From NCBI GenBank assembly GCA_020627785.1, contig JAHDGF010000035.1, positions 1 through 51,228 of the forward strand: DNA of 51,228 bases, in the 5' to 3' direction. The translations under genes and the position numbers were made by a program. The notes beneath the pieces were generated by a model. The model ran no database searches and had not been told where the DNA came from. It saw nothing but the letters and a program-made list of their open reading frames with translations. Source of the DNA: Saprospiraceae bacterium. Lineage in GTDB: Bacteria > Bacteroidota > Bacteroidia > Chitinophagales > Saprospiraceae. Positions within the stretch are counted from its first letter, which is position 1; every line of letters starts with the position of its first letter. Below are positions 1-7,250 of the stretch, in pieces.

Positions 1-10
1 AAAACAATAA

Positions 11-442
11 ATTAGTGGAATTATAAATGGTTCTAATTGGGGGAAGCCTACAATTGGGGCATATGATTATGAATATGTGAATAAAGATGATGATTTTAAA
101 TTTTGCTTTGATCAAATAATTGATGGTCATGAACTGGTAATATTTGCTACACCGGTTTATTGGTATACGATGAGTGGTATTTTGAAAAATTTTATAGATA
201 GAATTTCAGATTGTCTTAGTATCTATAGGCAAGATGGCCGTAAACTGCGAGGTATGAAAATGGCTATGTTAAGTTGTAGTCTGAATGATGATCGTCCTAA
301 ACATTTTGTGGAGCCATCTAAATTATCAGCGTCGTATTTAGGAATGGAATACTTTGGAGATATCCATTGCTTCATGGATGGTGAATTACTTGATGATACT
401 TCCATTAAAAGGATAAGTAATTTTGCATCACTAATGAAATAG
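11..442 (+). pseudogene. flavodoxin-like NAD(P)H-dependent FMN reductase, 5' end missing or frameshifted
   Basis: The readable part (GTG at 77 to stop at 442, 121 residues) carries the core of the NADPH-dependent FMN reductase/flavodoxin fold: a YDYE..NKDDDF stretch, then FATPVYWYTMSG and a DRISD helix, then GRKLRGMKMA and a late YLGMEYFGDIH strand. The N-terminal flavin-phosphate loop (GSxxxxGNT) is absent. The frame is open upstream only to a TAA at 8-10. The neighbouring frame is open from the window edge through codons reading NNKLVEL up to a TAA at 24-26, and joining it to the main frame at about 21-26 would give a plausible continuous reductase. Either a one-base frameshift (real or a sequence error) or a truncated gene fits. 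Family assignment is fairly secure; intactness is not. Confidence 0.55.
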
Positions 443-461
443 AGTTTTGGTAAACTTTCTT

Positions 462-1730
462 TTATTTACGTTTTGATTTGTTCTTAGAATTTGAGTGTTT
501 GCCAGAACCTTTCTTCCCGATTCTTCTCGAGTTTTTGCCCTTATAATTTGAACGACCTCCTGACCTACTTCCGCGATAATTAGGATTCCATTCTGGCCCT
601 TCACCAAGTTCTTTTGGTAATGGAACTTTCATAACCTCACTTTCAATCAGATCTTCAATCTTTTTGAATTTTGGCATGTCGTCCTGGTTGATTAAAGTTA
701 AAGCAACACCTGTACTATCTGCCCTTGCAGTCCGCCCTATTCTATGAATATAGTCTTCTGCATCATTGGGTACATCATAATTAATAACTAGGTTAATACC
801 TTTTATGTCTATACCTCGACTTAATACATCAGTTGCAACCACTACTCTAGTTTCCTTTGACCTAAATTTGCGCAGAGCATCTTCTCGTTCCTTTTGTTGT
901 AAATCAGAAGAAATTGCTTGGACTTGATAACCTTGTCCTTTTAGTGCCCTTACTATGTCGCCTACTTTCTTTTTTGTTGAGGTAAAAACAATAATACTTT
1001 CATATGTTGGCTTTTCTTTAATTAGTTGTCTGATTAAGGCACTTTTCTGAGAATCGTAGGTAAGATATGCCGCTTGTAATACACCTTCAGCAGGCTTAGA
1101 AATAGCGATACTAATCTCAAATGGGTTATTTAAGATGGCCTTAGAAAGCTTTCTAATTTTAGGAGGCATGGTTGCACTAAAAAGTAATGTTTGATGCTTG
1201 TTTTTTATATGGGAACTGATTGTCTGGATGTCATCAAAAAATCCCATATCCAACATCCGATCTGCTTCATCCAATATAAAGTAGTCAATCTCACTGAAAT
1301 CTACATAACCCATATTTAAGTGTGATATCAATTTACCAGGTGTTGCAACAATTACTTCAGTCCCTCTTTCAATGGCCTTTCGTTGTTGCACGAAATCCTT
1401 GCCATCTCCACCACCATACACTGCAATGGAACCAACATTTAGGAAATATGAAAACCCCTGAATTTGCTGTTCAATTTGCATTGCTAATTCTCTTGTAGGA
1501 CAAACAACTAGGGCTTTAATTTTTTTATGATCCTTGTTAGCTAATTGGTTTAATACTGGCAAAATAAAGGCTGCGGTCTTGCCAGTACCTGTTTGGGCAC
1601 AGGCTAACAAATCTTTTCCTTCTAAAATATTCGGAATGGCTTGTTCCTGGATTGGTGTAGCTTTTTCGAATCCCATGTACGAAAGTGCTTCCAATATAGA
1701 GTCATCAAGCCCAAGTTCACTAAATGTCAT
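462..1730 (-). CDS. rhlE: DEAD-box ATP-dependent RNA helicase, RhlE type
   Basis: This ATP-dependent RNA helicase probably unwinds structured RNA during ribosome assembly or mRNA decay. All superfamily 2 DEAD motifs are visible: Q motif ATPIQEQ (24-30), Walker A AQTGTGKT (45-52), PTRELA (78-83), TPGKL (130-134), DEAD (154-157), SAT (185-187), RGIDI (305-309) and HRIGRTAR (329-336). The last 40 or so residues are a Gly/Ser/Lys/Arg-rich basic tail, typical of RNA-binding tails in Bacteroidota RhlE proteins. Length (422) is normal. It converges on the damaged reductase with 19 bp between stops. RhlE rather than another DEAD subfamily is inferred from core length and tail. Confidence 0.9.
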   Translation of the reverse strand: MTFSELGLDDSILEALSYMGFEKATPIQEQAIPNILEGKDLLACAQTGTGKTAAFILPVLNQLANKDHKKIKALVVCPTRELAMQIEQQIQGFSYFLNVGSIAVYGGGDGKDFVQQRKAIERGTEVIVATPGKLISHLNMGYVDFSEIDYFILDEADRMLDMGFFDDIQTISSHIKNKHQTLLFSATMPPKIRKLSKAILNNPFEISIAISKPAEGVLQAAYLTYDSQKSALIRQLIKEKPTYESIIVFTSTKKKVGDIVRALKGQGYQVQAISSDLQQKEREDALRKFRSKETRVVVATDVLSRGIDIKGINLVINYDVPNDAEDYIHRIGRTARADSTGVALTLINQDDMPKFKKIEDLIESEVMKVPLPKELGEGPEWNPNYRGSRSGGRSNYKGKNSRRIGKKGSGKHSNSKNKSKRK

Positions 1731-1848
1731 TTAACAGGCAATTTCCACGAAGGTAATTAATCCTAGCTCTTGAACGCACTTACAAATATTATTTCACTGC
1801 AGCTGATTGTCAATCACTTGACTAATTTCTAACACATATTCCCATCCG

Positions 1849-1892
1849 TAGGGTTCTTGTAGTGATGATATAGGGTTGTTGTAGGGTCTAAA
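1849..1892 (+). repeat. four 11-bp helically phased repeats (TAGGGTT-type), candidate operator
   Basis: Four units start at 1849, 1860, 1871 and 1882, exactly 11 bp apart: TAGGGTTCTTG, TAGTGATGATA, TAGGGTTGTTG and TAGGGTCTAAA. Units 1 and 3 differ at one base; 2 and 4 are weaker. The array ends about 20 bp before a TACAGTTG box (1912-1919) resembling the Bacteroidota -7 element, so it would sit at roughly -74 to -31 upstream of the secreted-protein gene at 1946. Direct repeats in phase with the helix are typical of activator sites (LytTR regulators, for example). The binding protein is unknown. Confidence 0.45.
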
Positions 1893-1945
1893 TCACAGGA
1901 ATGTCTCTCTATACAGTTGTCATCTAAGTACAAAACATAAGTGTT

Positions 1946-2311
1946 ATGAAAAACCTTTTATTAATTCTTTTTACCATAGTAGGCATTTCAAGTACAGTCT
2001 TGTCCTCTGGAGAACCGCGAACATTAATATCTCATGCTGATGTTAACGCTGTCATGGATAGTGAAGCATCATCTAGCTATATTTTGTTTTCTTCTTATAA
2101 TATTGAAAATAAGATGATGGATTTTATTACAAAAAATCCAGTTAGCATGATTCAGATATTTAAAGAAAATGGAGACCTTGAAATGGTTGTACCTATTTAT
2201 TCTGACGAGGTAAGTGTCGGATTATCTCAATTCCAAAAGGGTAAATACAAAATCGGATTTATTATCGATGGTGTAGATTCTCCTCAATTTATGGATATAG
2301 ATGTAAAATAA
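1946..2311 (+). CDS. small secreted protein of unknown function
   Basis: A 121-residue protein with a clear Sec signal peptide (about residues 1-20, hydrophobic core LLLILFTIVGISSTVL). The mature part is soluble and acidic. Its last 65 residues (a VSMIQIFKENGDLEMVV strand pair, then a KGKYKIGFIIDG turn-strand) resemble in layout the beta-sandwich of T9SS tails, in which a short protein motif is followed by 'G.Y.v.i'. No canonical sorting motif is present and I do not recognise a named family. It stands alone, followed by a strong hairpin terminator, with a phased repeat upstream. That isolation suggests individually regulated expression. Confidence 0.7.
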   Translation: MKNLLLILFTIVGISSTVLSSGEPRTLISHADVNAVMDSEASSSYILFSSYNIENKMMDFITKNPVSMIQIFKENGDLEMVVPIYSDEVSVGLSQFQKGKYKIGFIIDGVDSPQFMDIDVK

Positions 2312-2330
2312 TAACTAATGAAAATTATTT

Positions 2331-2368
2331 AAAAGGGTCAGGACTGTGTTCTGCCCCTTTTGTTGTTT
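2331..2368 (+). terminator. intrinsic terminator after the secreted-protein gene
   Basis: AAAAGGGTCAGGA pairs with TTCTGCCCCTTTT (13-bp arms with a few mismatches, short loop), followed by a T-rich run. It lies 20 bp after the stop at 2311. Confidence 0.7.
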
Positions 2369-2413
2369 TATAACAGAAATAATTTCTGACTTTAAAGTTC
2401 TATTTTACCAACC

Positions 2414-2421
2414 TAAATTTG
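2414..2421 (+). promoter_or_regulatory. -7 promoter box TAAATTTG of the LuxR-type gene
   Basis: It matches the Bacteroidota TAnnTTTG element perfectly, with a weak TTTA at the -33 position (2391). It ends only 4 bases before the TTG start at 2426, implying an almost leaderless transcript. Confidence 0.45.
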
Positions 2422-2425
2422 AATT

Positions 2426-3295
2426 TTGGAATTAATAGAACCAATATTATACTTTTTAGCATACACAATAGGTGTAATTACAATTTTCCTTGAATTAATA
2501 TGTTACAATAAAAAGATAGAATATTTAGAAACAATATTTTTTACGTGTGCTTTTCTGTTTTTCATAATTTCCTTAAGCTATTCTCTTTTTATTGATCAGC
2601 ATGCTACTGAATCAAGCTCTTCAAATAATCTAGTACTATTTTCACTCGTTTTACTGGGTTTATCCACAGTATTAAATGCATTTGCCGAAAGGCAAATTAA
2701 CGTTCCATCTAAAGTGAAAATTGGATTCATAATGATTGGATGTTTTCTAATCCTTCTAATTCTATTTAATGCATTAGGGTATTCAGATTTTTATACTGAA
2801 TATTTAGTCTATATTTTTCTTGTCTTCTCAGTCTTAGGATCTATGTTCCTAGTCAGAAAAACTAAGCCTGAGAAGCGAATACTTCATAGAGAACGTTCCG
2901 AAAGAAACATTGCTTTATTCATACTCATTATAATTCCTGTTGCCATATTATTAGAATTTTTGGGGACTAAATACTGGGGCATTGAATCAAGTAAAATATC
3001 TATTATCCCACCGATCATTTTTATAACTCTTGCTTGTAGTAAATTAATGGATGACATTACCCGCCTGTCATTATTTACCAACTCAAATACTGTTGAAAGT
3101 CAAAATGCTCAAAATTATAATTTAACACCTCGAGAAACCGAAATTGCAGAATTGTTGATTAAGGGGTCATCTTACGCAGATATAAGTTCTTCTTTATTCA
3201 TAGCAATACCTACCGTAAAGTCCCATGTGACTAATATTTATCGAAAAGTGCAAGTCAAAAATAAAATTGAACTACTTCATGCACTTAAAAGTTAA
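2426..3295 (+). CDS. membrane-bound LuxR-type transcriptional regulator
   Basis: 289 residues. The N-terminal ~210 residues contain about seven hydrophobic segments (near 5-24, 36-56, 69-86, 97-117, 124-143, 160-180, 188-205). A LuxR/GerE-type helix-turn-helix follows at 232-289: LTPRETEIAELL, then the recognition region IPTVKSHVTNIYRKV. The layout implies a one-component sensor that stays in the inner membrane and binds DNA, with the signal sensed by the membrane domain. No receiver or kinase domain is present. The start is TTG, the only plausible start before the second helix. The next genes downstream encode an outer-membrane barrel and a serine hydrolase, which are possible but unproven targets. 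Confidence 0.8.
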   Translation: MELIEPILYFLAYTIGVITIFLELICYNKKIEYLETIFFTCAFLFFIISLSYSLFIDQHATESSSSNNLVLFSLVLLGLSTVLNAFAERQINVPSKVKIGFIMIGCFLILLILFNALGYSDFYTEYLVYIFLVFSVLGSMFLVRKTKPEKRILHRERSERNIALFILIIIPVAILLEFLGTKYWGIESSKISIIPPIIFITLACSKLMDDITRLSLFTNSNTVESQNAQNYNLTPRETEIAELLIKGSSYADISSSLFIAIPTVKSHVTNIYRKVQVKNKIELLHALKS

Positions 3296-3326
3296 CTAAC
3301 TAAATATCAGCTCTTTAGACTTCTAA

Positions 3327-3334
3327 TACTTTTG
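3327..3334 (+). promoter_or_regulatory. possible -7 box TACTTTTG
   Basis: It matches TAnnTTTG perfectly in the gap between the regulator and the barrel gene, but no -33 TTG is seen and the leader would be about 105 bases. Tentative. Confidence 0.3.
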
Positions 3335-3442
3335 TATGAGATGTGCTTTTATTGGATAATTCATACCTTTTCCTGATTGTGGTTACTAGTTAAAAGGATT
3401 TTCATTGTAGAAAATTTAATTAACAGTTAACCTCTATCAAAA

Positions 3443-4069
3443 ATGACCTTCAAACAAATACTAATCATCATTTTCTTAATCCTTATAGTCTTGATTTCAA
3501 AAACTCAAGGACAGGAGCCATCTTCTACTAAAAAACAAGACTTTCCATTCTATTTAAGTTACAATAACCATTCTTGGGCTTTCCCCTTTAATTCAATTTT
3601 TAGACTTAATCCACAATATCCAGGACTAACTACTGGCATTGAGATTAATTACAGAGTTAGATCAAAATCCAAATTATTTCAAACTTTTGAGCTGGGAGGA
3701 TTCTTAAACCAAGCCTCTGGGAATGCTCTTTATTTTAATTCAAATCTGGCTTTTAGATACTCTTTTGTACCAGCCATTCATTTTGATATTGGTTTGGGGT
3801 TAGGTGCATTTAATAGTTATCGTATAAATGATATTTACAGACTCACTGAATCAGGAAATTATATCTCAATCAAAGATCGGGGAGTTAGTGCTTTATCCAA
3901 CAATCTGTTCTTAAGTCTTGGATATAATTTGTCTACCGCATTCAATAAAGAACTTACTCTTTACGTCAGGTATCAATGGATTGCAAGTGGGGCTTATTGG
4001 GACTTAACAACCATTAGACCTAGTGGACTTTTACATATTGGAATAAGAACATCATTAAGAAAAAATTAA
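3443..4069 (+). CDS. outer-membrane beta-barrel protein of unknown function
   Basis: A 208-residue protein with a signal peptide (residues 1-23, ending TQGQ). Strands of alternating hydrophobic and polar residues follow, many ending in aromatics (FETF, ALYFNSNLAFRYSF, LTLYVRYQWIAS), and the protein finishes with a HIGIRTSLRKN strand. This is the pattern of a small 8-stranded outer-membrane barrel. I do not recognise a specific family. It lies 11 bp upstream of the serine-hydrolase lipoprotein gene, so the two are very likely one operon. Confidence 0.7.
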   Translation: MTFKQILIIIFLILIVLISKTQGQEPSSTKKQDFPFYLSYNNHSWAFPFNSIFRLNPQYPGLTTGIEINYRVRSKSKLFQTFELGGFLNQASGNALYFNSNLAFRYSFVPAIHFDIGLGLGAFNSYRINDIYRLTESGNYISIKDRGVSALSNNLFLSLGYNLSTAFNKELTLYVRYQWIASGAYWDLTTIRPSGLLHIGIRTSLRKN

Positions 4070-4080
4070 AAACTATTATC

Positions 4081-5265
4081 ATGAGATTTTATTTTAAAGC
4101 ATTTATCGTTATCTCAATTCTTCTTTGTGTGACAAGTTCCTGCCAAAAAGAAGAATATCAAACTCAATTAAATGGTGTTTGTTTTTTGAATTCATTTGAC
4201 AACCCCAAACACGATTCTTATCAAGAAATACTAGACGAATTTTCTGAAAGTGGGATTGTGGGATTATCTGTTGTCTTAGATAAGAAAGGAGAAGAGTCTT
4301 GGTTTGGGACATCTGGATTTTCAAGTGTTGAAGAAAATATTGAAATGAACAATTGTAATATTTTTCAAACAGCCAGTTTGGCAAAGTCATTTATTGCTGT
4401 AATCACTCTTCAATTAATTGAAGAAGGTTCGCTAAATATTACAGATGATATCAGCCAATATCTTCCGCAAGAAATATTAAACTTACTCCCCCTTTTCGAA
4501 GGTATTACAATCAAAAACCTACTTCAACAGACTTCAGGTCTGCAGGATATTTTTGATTTGAATTTCATCTCAGATTTCATGAATGATCCTAGTAAAATTT
4601 ATTCAAGAGAAGAACTATTAGGTTATGTGAGCAAGAAAGAATTATTGAATGCTCCAGGCGAAAAGCATCATTATGCTGATACCAATTATATTTTACTTTC
4701 CTTGATTATCGATCGAGTTGAGGGAGATCATATTAAGGCCATGGACAATCGAATTATAAAACCTTTAAACCTAGACAAAACATTTTATCATTCATCCTCC
4801 TACCCTGATTTTGAGGAATTACCACAAAGTTATTGGGATCAATATAATAGTGGGGAAATTGAAAACATCTCTATGTTACAAAAACGCGTAAGTAGCTACA
4901 TTATGGGTTCTGATGGGATCATTGCTTCTCCGCAAAATATGGTAACATTTTTTAAATCAGTCTTCGAAGATGATTTGTTATCAGATTTTTCAAAAGAAAT
5001 GATTTTAAATGAATTTGTAATAGAGGAGGAAGCTTTTCGGATGAACAATTCTTATAGTCACGGTTTTATGGTCATTGAATCAAGTGATGAAACTTGGATT
5101 GGACATGCTGGAAATCAATTAGGCACCTCTTGTTATGTTTTTTATAATTTGGAAACAGAGGATTGTATTGGTGTTTTCACAAATATTGGGACTTTCTTTT
5201 TTCAAGAGAAGCAAGCCTTGATATTTTCTGAGCTGTGGGAAAACCTAAAATTATTAATACAGTAA
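4081..5265 (+). CDS. beta-lactamase-family (class C/PBP4*-like) serine hydrolase lipoprotein
   Basis: A 394-residue lipoprotein (lipobox VTSSC, lipidated Cys21) with the serine beta-lactamase/DD-peptidase fold. It has SxxK as SLAK (Ser99, Lys102) and an HAG triad (342-344) in place of KTG. The second motif reads YAD (198-200) rather than YSN/YAN, in the context HHYADTNYILLSLI, so the usual Asn is replaced by Asp. The family includes DD-carboxypeptidases, D-aminopeptidases and esterases, so the substrate cannot be told; envelope location is inferred from the lipobox. It follows the barrel gene by 11 bp. Confidence 0.85.
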   Translation: MRFYFKAFIVISILLCVTSSCQKEEYQTQLNGVCFLNSFDNPKHDSYQEILDEFSESGIVGLSVVLDKKGEESWFGTSGFSSVEENIEMNNCNIFQTASLAKSFIAVITLQLIEEGSLNITDDISQYLPQEILNLLPLFEGITIKNLLQQTSGLQDIFDLNFISDFMNDPSKIYSREELLGYVSKKELLNAPGEKHHYADTNYILLSLIIDRVEGDHIKAMDNRIIKPLNLDKTFYHSSSYPDFEELPQSYWDQYNSGEIENISMLQKRVSSYIMGSDGIIASPQNMVTFFKSVFEDDLLSDFSKEMILNEFVIEEEAFRMNNSYSHGFMVIESSDETWIGHAGNQLGTSCYVFYNLETEDCIGVFTNIGTFFFQEKQALIFSELWENLKLLIQ

Positions 5266-5284
5266 AAGCAGCAGGATAATGAAT

Positions 5285-5308
5285 CGGACTTCTGGGAACG
5301 GAAGTCCG
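5285..5308. terminator. bidirectional hairpin between convergent genes
   Basis: A perfect 8-bp stem, CGGACTTC (5285-5292) and GAAGTCCG (5301-5308), with an 8-base loop. It lies between the serine hydrolase stop (5265) and the glycosylasparaginase stop (5312). The T-tracts are weak. Confidence 0.55.
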
Positions 5309-5311
5309 CCA

Positions 5312-6277
5312 TTATTTGGAAACCAATGATTCAGAATCAAGCAATTTATGCTTTCCATTTTCACCAATGGCATAATTAAATCCTGGTTGTATACAGTATG
5401 CCCCTGTTGTACCATATTTATCAATAGCAATGAAACCAACTTGAAGATCTTTTACAGTTGCATGCTTTTGCTGAATTCTTTTCACAGCCTGAATGCAAGC
5501 TTGTTTTGGGGACAAACCATTACGCATACCTTCAACAACTAGTGCGGAACCGACGGTTCTTATAACCGCTTCCCCCCAGCCTGTAGCAGCTGCTGCACCT
5601 ACCTCATTATCGACAAATAAGCCAGCGCCAATTATGGGACTATCTCCTACTCTTCCGTGTAATTTCCACGCTGCACCACTTGTAGTGCATGCTCCTGCCA
5701 GATCTCCGTTTAGATCCAAGGCCAAGGTGCTTATGGTATCATGATTTTCAATATTTATATTTGGGATGTAGTCACTTTTTTCCAGCCATTTTAAATAATC
5801 GGCTTTTGACTTTTCTGTCAGTAGATTCGTTTCTGTAAACCCCTTTTCAAGAGCAAACTTTTTAGCTCCTTTACCAACAAGCATAATGTGTCTAGTCTCT
5901 TCCATTACTTTTCTGGCAACAGAGATTGGATTCTGTATATCTTGGAGAAAAGCTACCGAGCCACAACTACCATCTCCTTTCATTATGCAAGCATCAAGTG
6001 TAACAATTCCATCTCTGTCTGGGAAACCGCCAAGACCAACTGTTTGAGATTCAGGATCGTTCTCAACCACATTTACTCCTTTCTCAACGGCATCAATTGC
6101 TGAGCCACCATTTTCGATAATTTCTAAGCCTATTTTATTTGCATCCATGCCATGGCTCCAAGTACTAATTATCTTTGCAGCACTTCGATTTTCAGAAGAA
6201 TATGCGTTCAGCTGATTTTGGCCAAGTATGATACTAGAAAGGGCAACTTTTTTGATGAAAGATCTACGATTATTCAT
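5312..6277 (-). CDS. exported N4-(beta-N-acetylglucosaminyl)-L-asparaginase (Ntn-hydrolase)
   Basis: A 321-residue glycosylasparaginase-family Ntn hydrolase, which cleaves the GlcNAc-Asn bond of N-linked glycoprotein remnants (or beta-aspartyl peptides). The proenzyme self-cleaves before Thr181 in the motif ENHDTIST, leaving Thr181 as N-terminal nucleophile. The conserved RVGDSPIIGAG segment (210-219) and AATGWGEAVIR (230-240) form the substrate site. The N-terminus MNNRRSFIKKVALSSI has an RRxFIK twin-arginine motif ahead of a hydrophobic stretch, suggesting folded export by Tat. It is monocistronic, with its 5' side facing the tRNA/ribosomal cluster. Confidence 0.9.
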   Translation of the reverse strand: MNNRRSFIKKVALSSIILGQNQLNAYSSENRSAAKIISTWSHGMDANKIGLEIIENGGSAIDAVEKGVNVVENDPESQTVGLGGFPDRDGIVTLDACIMKGDGSCGSVAFLQDIQNPISVARKVMEETRHIMLVGKGAKKFALEKGFTETNLLTEKSKADYLKWLEKSDYIPNINIENHDTISTLALDLNGDLAGACTTSGAAWKLHGRVGDSPIIGAGLFVDNEVGAAAATGWGEAVIRTVGSALVVEGMRNGLSPKQACIQAVKRIQQKHATVKDLQVGFIAIDKYGTTGAYCIQPGFNYAIGENGKHKLLDSESLVSK

Positions 6278-6377
6278 AATGTTGAATTTTAAGCTAACTT
6301 AAAGTAATATGTATTCTATAGTTAGCCTAATAACTAGGATTTTTTCAAAATCTCTTTCAATTCAAGTAAATAAAAAT

Positions 6378-6385
6378 TATCTTTG
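6378..6385 (+). promoter_or_regulatory. -7 promoter box TATCTTTG for the tRNA-Arg/rpmB cluster
   Basis: It matches TAnnTTTG perfectly, 61 bp before the tRNA 5' end. No clear -33 TTG is present; the corresponding position reads TTCAA. Confidence 0.45.
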
Positions 6386-6445
6386 CACACTGATTCCTAG
6401 GAATTGGAACTTTCTGCCTTATATTAAGCATTTAGTAATACGTAA

Positions 6446-6519
6446 GGCTCCGTGGCTCAACTGGATAGAGCACCTGACTACGGATCAGGAGGTTGAGGGT
6501 TCGAATCCTTCCGGAGTCA
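6446..6519 (+). tRNA. tRNA-Arg (anticodon ACG)
   Basis: A 74-nt cloverleaf. The acceptor stem GGCTCCG pairs with CGGAGTC (one G-U), the anticodon stem is CCTGA/TCAGG with loop CTACGGA (anticodon ACG), and the T arm contains GGTTCGAATCC. Discriminator is A and CCA is not encoded. The ACG anticodon needs TadA editing to inosine to read CGU/CGC/CGA. It is followed 18 bp later by rpmB and probably shares its transcript. Confidence 0.96.
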
Positions 6520-6537
6520 CTATAAAAAGATAGAATT

Positions 6538-6789
6538 ATGAGTAGAGTATGTCAATTAACAGGGAAGAGACCTATTTCAGGTAATAATGTCTCTCACTCT
6601 AACAGAAAAACAAAAAGAAGATTTTTACCTAATCTTCACAAGAAGAGGTTTTACATTCAAGAAAAAGATGAGTGGGTAACCTTAAAGGTATCTTCAGCTG
6701 CCTTAAGAACAATAAACAAACTAGGATTATATGCCTATTTGCAGAAGCTGGAGAAAAAAGGAATGAATAACACTGGGATTAAACTATAA
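6538..6789 (+). CDS. rpmB: 50S ribosomal protein L28
   Basis: An 83-residue bL28. The N-terminal MSRVCQLTGKRPISGNNVSHS and the basic NRKTKRRFLPNL segment are diagnostic. It is a large-subunit protein near the tRNA exit site. It begins the rpmB-rpmG-DUF4295 operon (19 bp to rpmG) conserved in Bacteroidota. Confidence 0.97.
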   Translation: MSRVCQLTGKRPISGNNVSHSNRKTKRRFLPNLHKKRFYIQEKDEWVTLKVSSAALRTINKLGLYAYLQKLEKKGMNNTGIKL

Positions 6790-6808
6790 TCCTTTAAATA
6801 GATAAATC

Positions 6809-6997
6809 ATGGCTAAAAAATCCAAAGGAAATAGACTTCAAATTATTCTGGAGTGTACCGAGCATAAAGCAAGCGGGATGGCTGGAACTTCTCGATATGT
6901 AACACAAAAGAATCGTAAGAATTCACCAGATCGATTAGAGATTAAGAAGTATAACCCTATTCTTAGAAAACATACTATTCACAAAGAAATCAAATAA
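6809..6997 (+). CDS. rpmG: 50S ribosomal protein L33 (zinc-free form)
   Basis: A 62-residue bL33, beginning [19 protein letters not shown] and containing [23 protein letters not shown] (described here in parts: [11 protein letters not shown] and RLEIKKYNP). Only one Cys remains of the two CxxC pairs, so this is the zinc-independent C-minus version. It lies 19 bp after rpmB and 2 bp before the DUF4295 gene. Confidence 0.96.
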   Translation: MAKKSKGNRLQIILECTEHKASGMAGTSRYVTQKNRKNSPDRLEIKKYNPILRKHTIHKEIK

Positions 6998-6999
6998 AC

Positions 7000-7176
7000 A
7001 TGGCTAAAGTATCGAAAAACTCAAGGGTCGGCCAAAGAGCTGCCAATGCAGGATCTGGAAGAGATTTTGTGAAAATCGTTAGAAGTATTAAAAATCCTGA
7101 AACTGGAAAGTATTCTTACAAAGAAGTAATGGTACACAAGGATAAGGTGAAAGAATACATGGAAGCAAACAAATAA
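7000..7176 (+). CDS. DUF4295 family small basic protein (Bacteroidota ribosome-associated)
   Basis: A 58-residue open frame, ATG at 7000 to TAA at 7174-7176, starting MAKVSKNSRVGQRAANAGSG and ending VKEYMEANK. It is strongly basic. DUF4295 proteins occur only in Bacteroidota and always sit after rpmG and before ftsY, as here. From memory, structural work on a Flavobacterium ribosome found an extra Bacteroidota-specific large-subunit protein, which I believe is this family, but I cannot confirm it here. The gene starts 2 bp after the rpmG stop and is followed by a terminator. Confidence 0.9.
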   Translation: MAKVSKNSRVGQRAANAGSGRDFVKIVRSIKNPETGKYSYKEVMVHKDKVKEYMEANK

Positions 7177-7205
7177 ATTGCTTTTAAAAAAGTAAACTAG
7201 TCAAG

Positions 7206-7231
7206 GGCTTTCTCATGTAGAAAGCCTTTTT
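7206..7231 (+). terminator. intrinsic terminator between the ribosomal cluster and ftsY
   Basis: A perfect 8-bp stem GGCTTTCT/AGAAAGCC with a 5-base loop, followed directly by TTTTT. It separates the DUF4295 stop (7176) from ftsY (7251), so ftsY expression depends on read-through or its own start. Confidence 0.8.
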
Positions 7232-7250
7232 CATTTAACAATAATTAATC

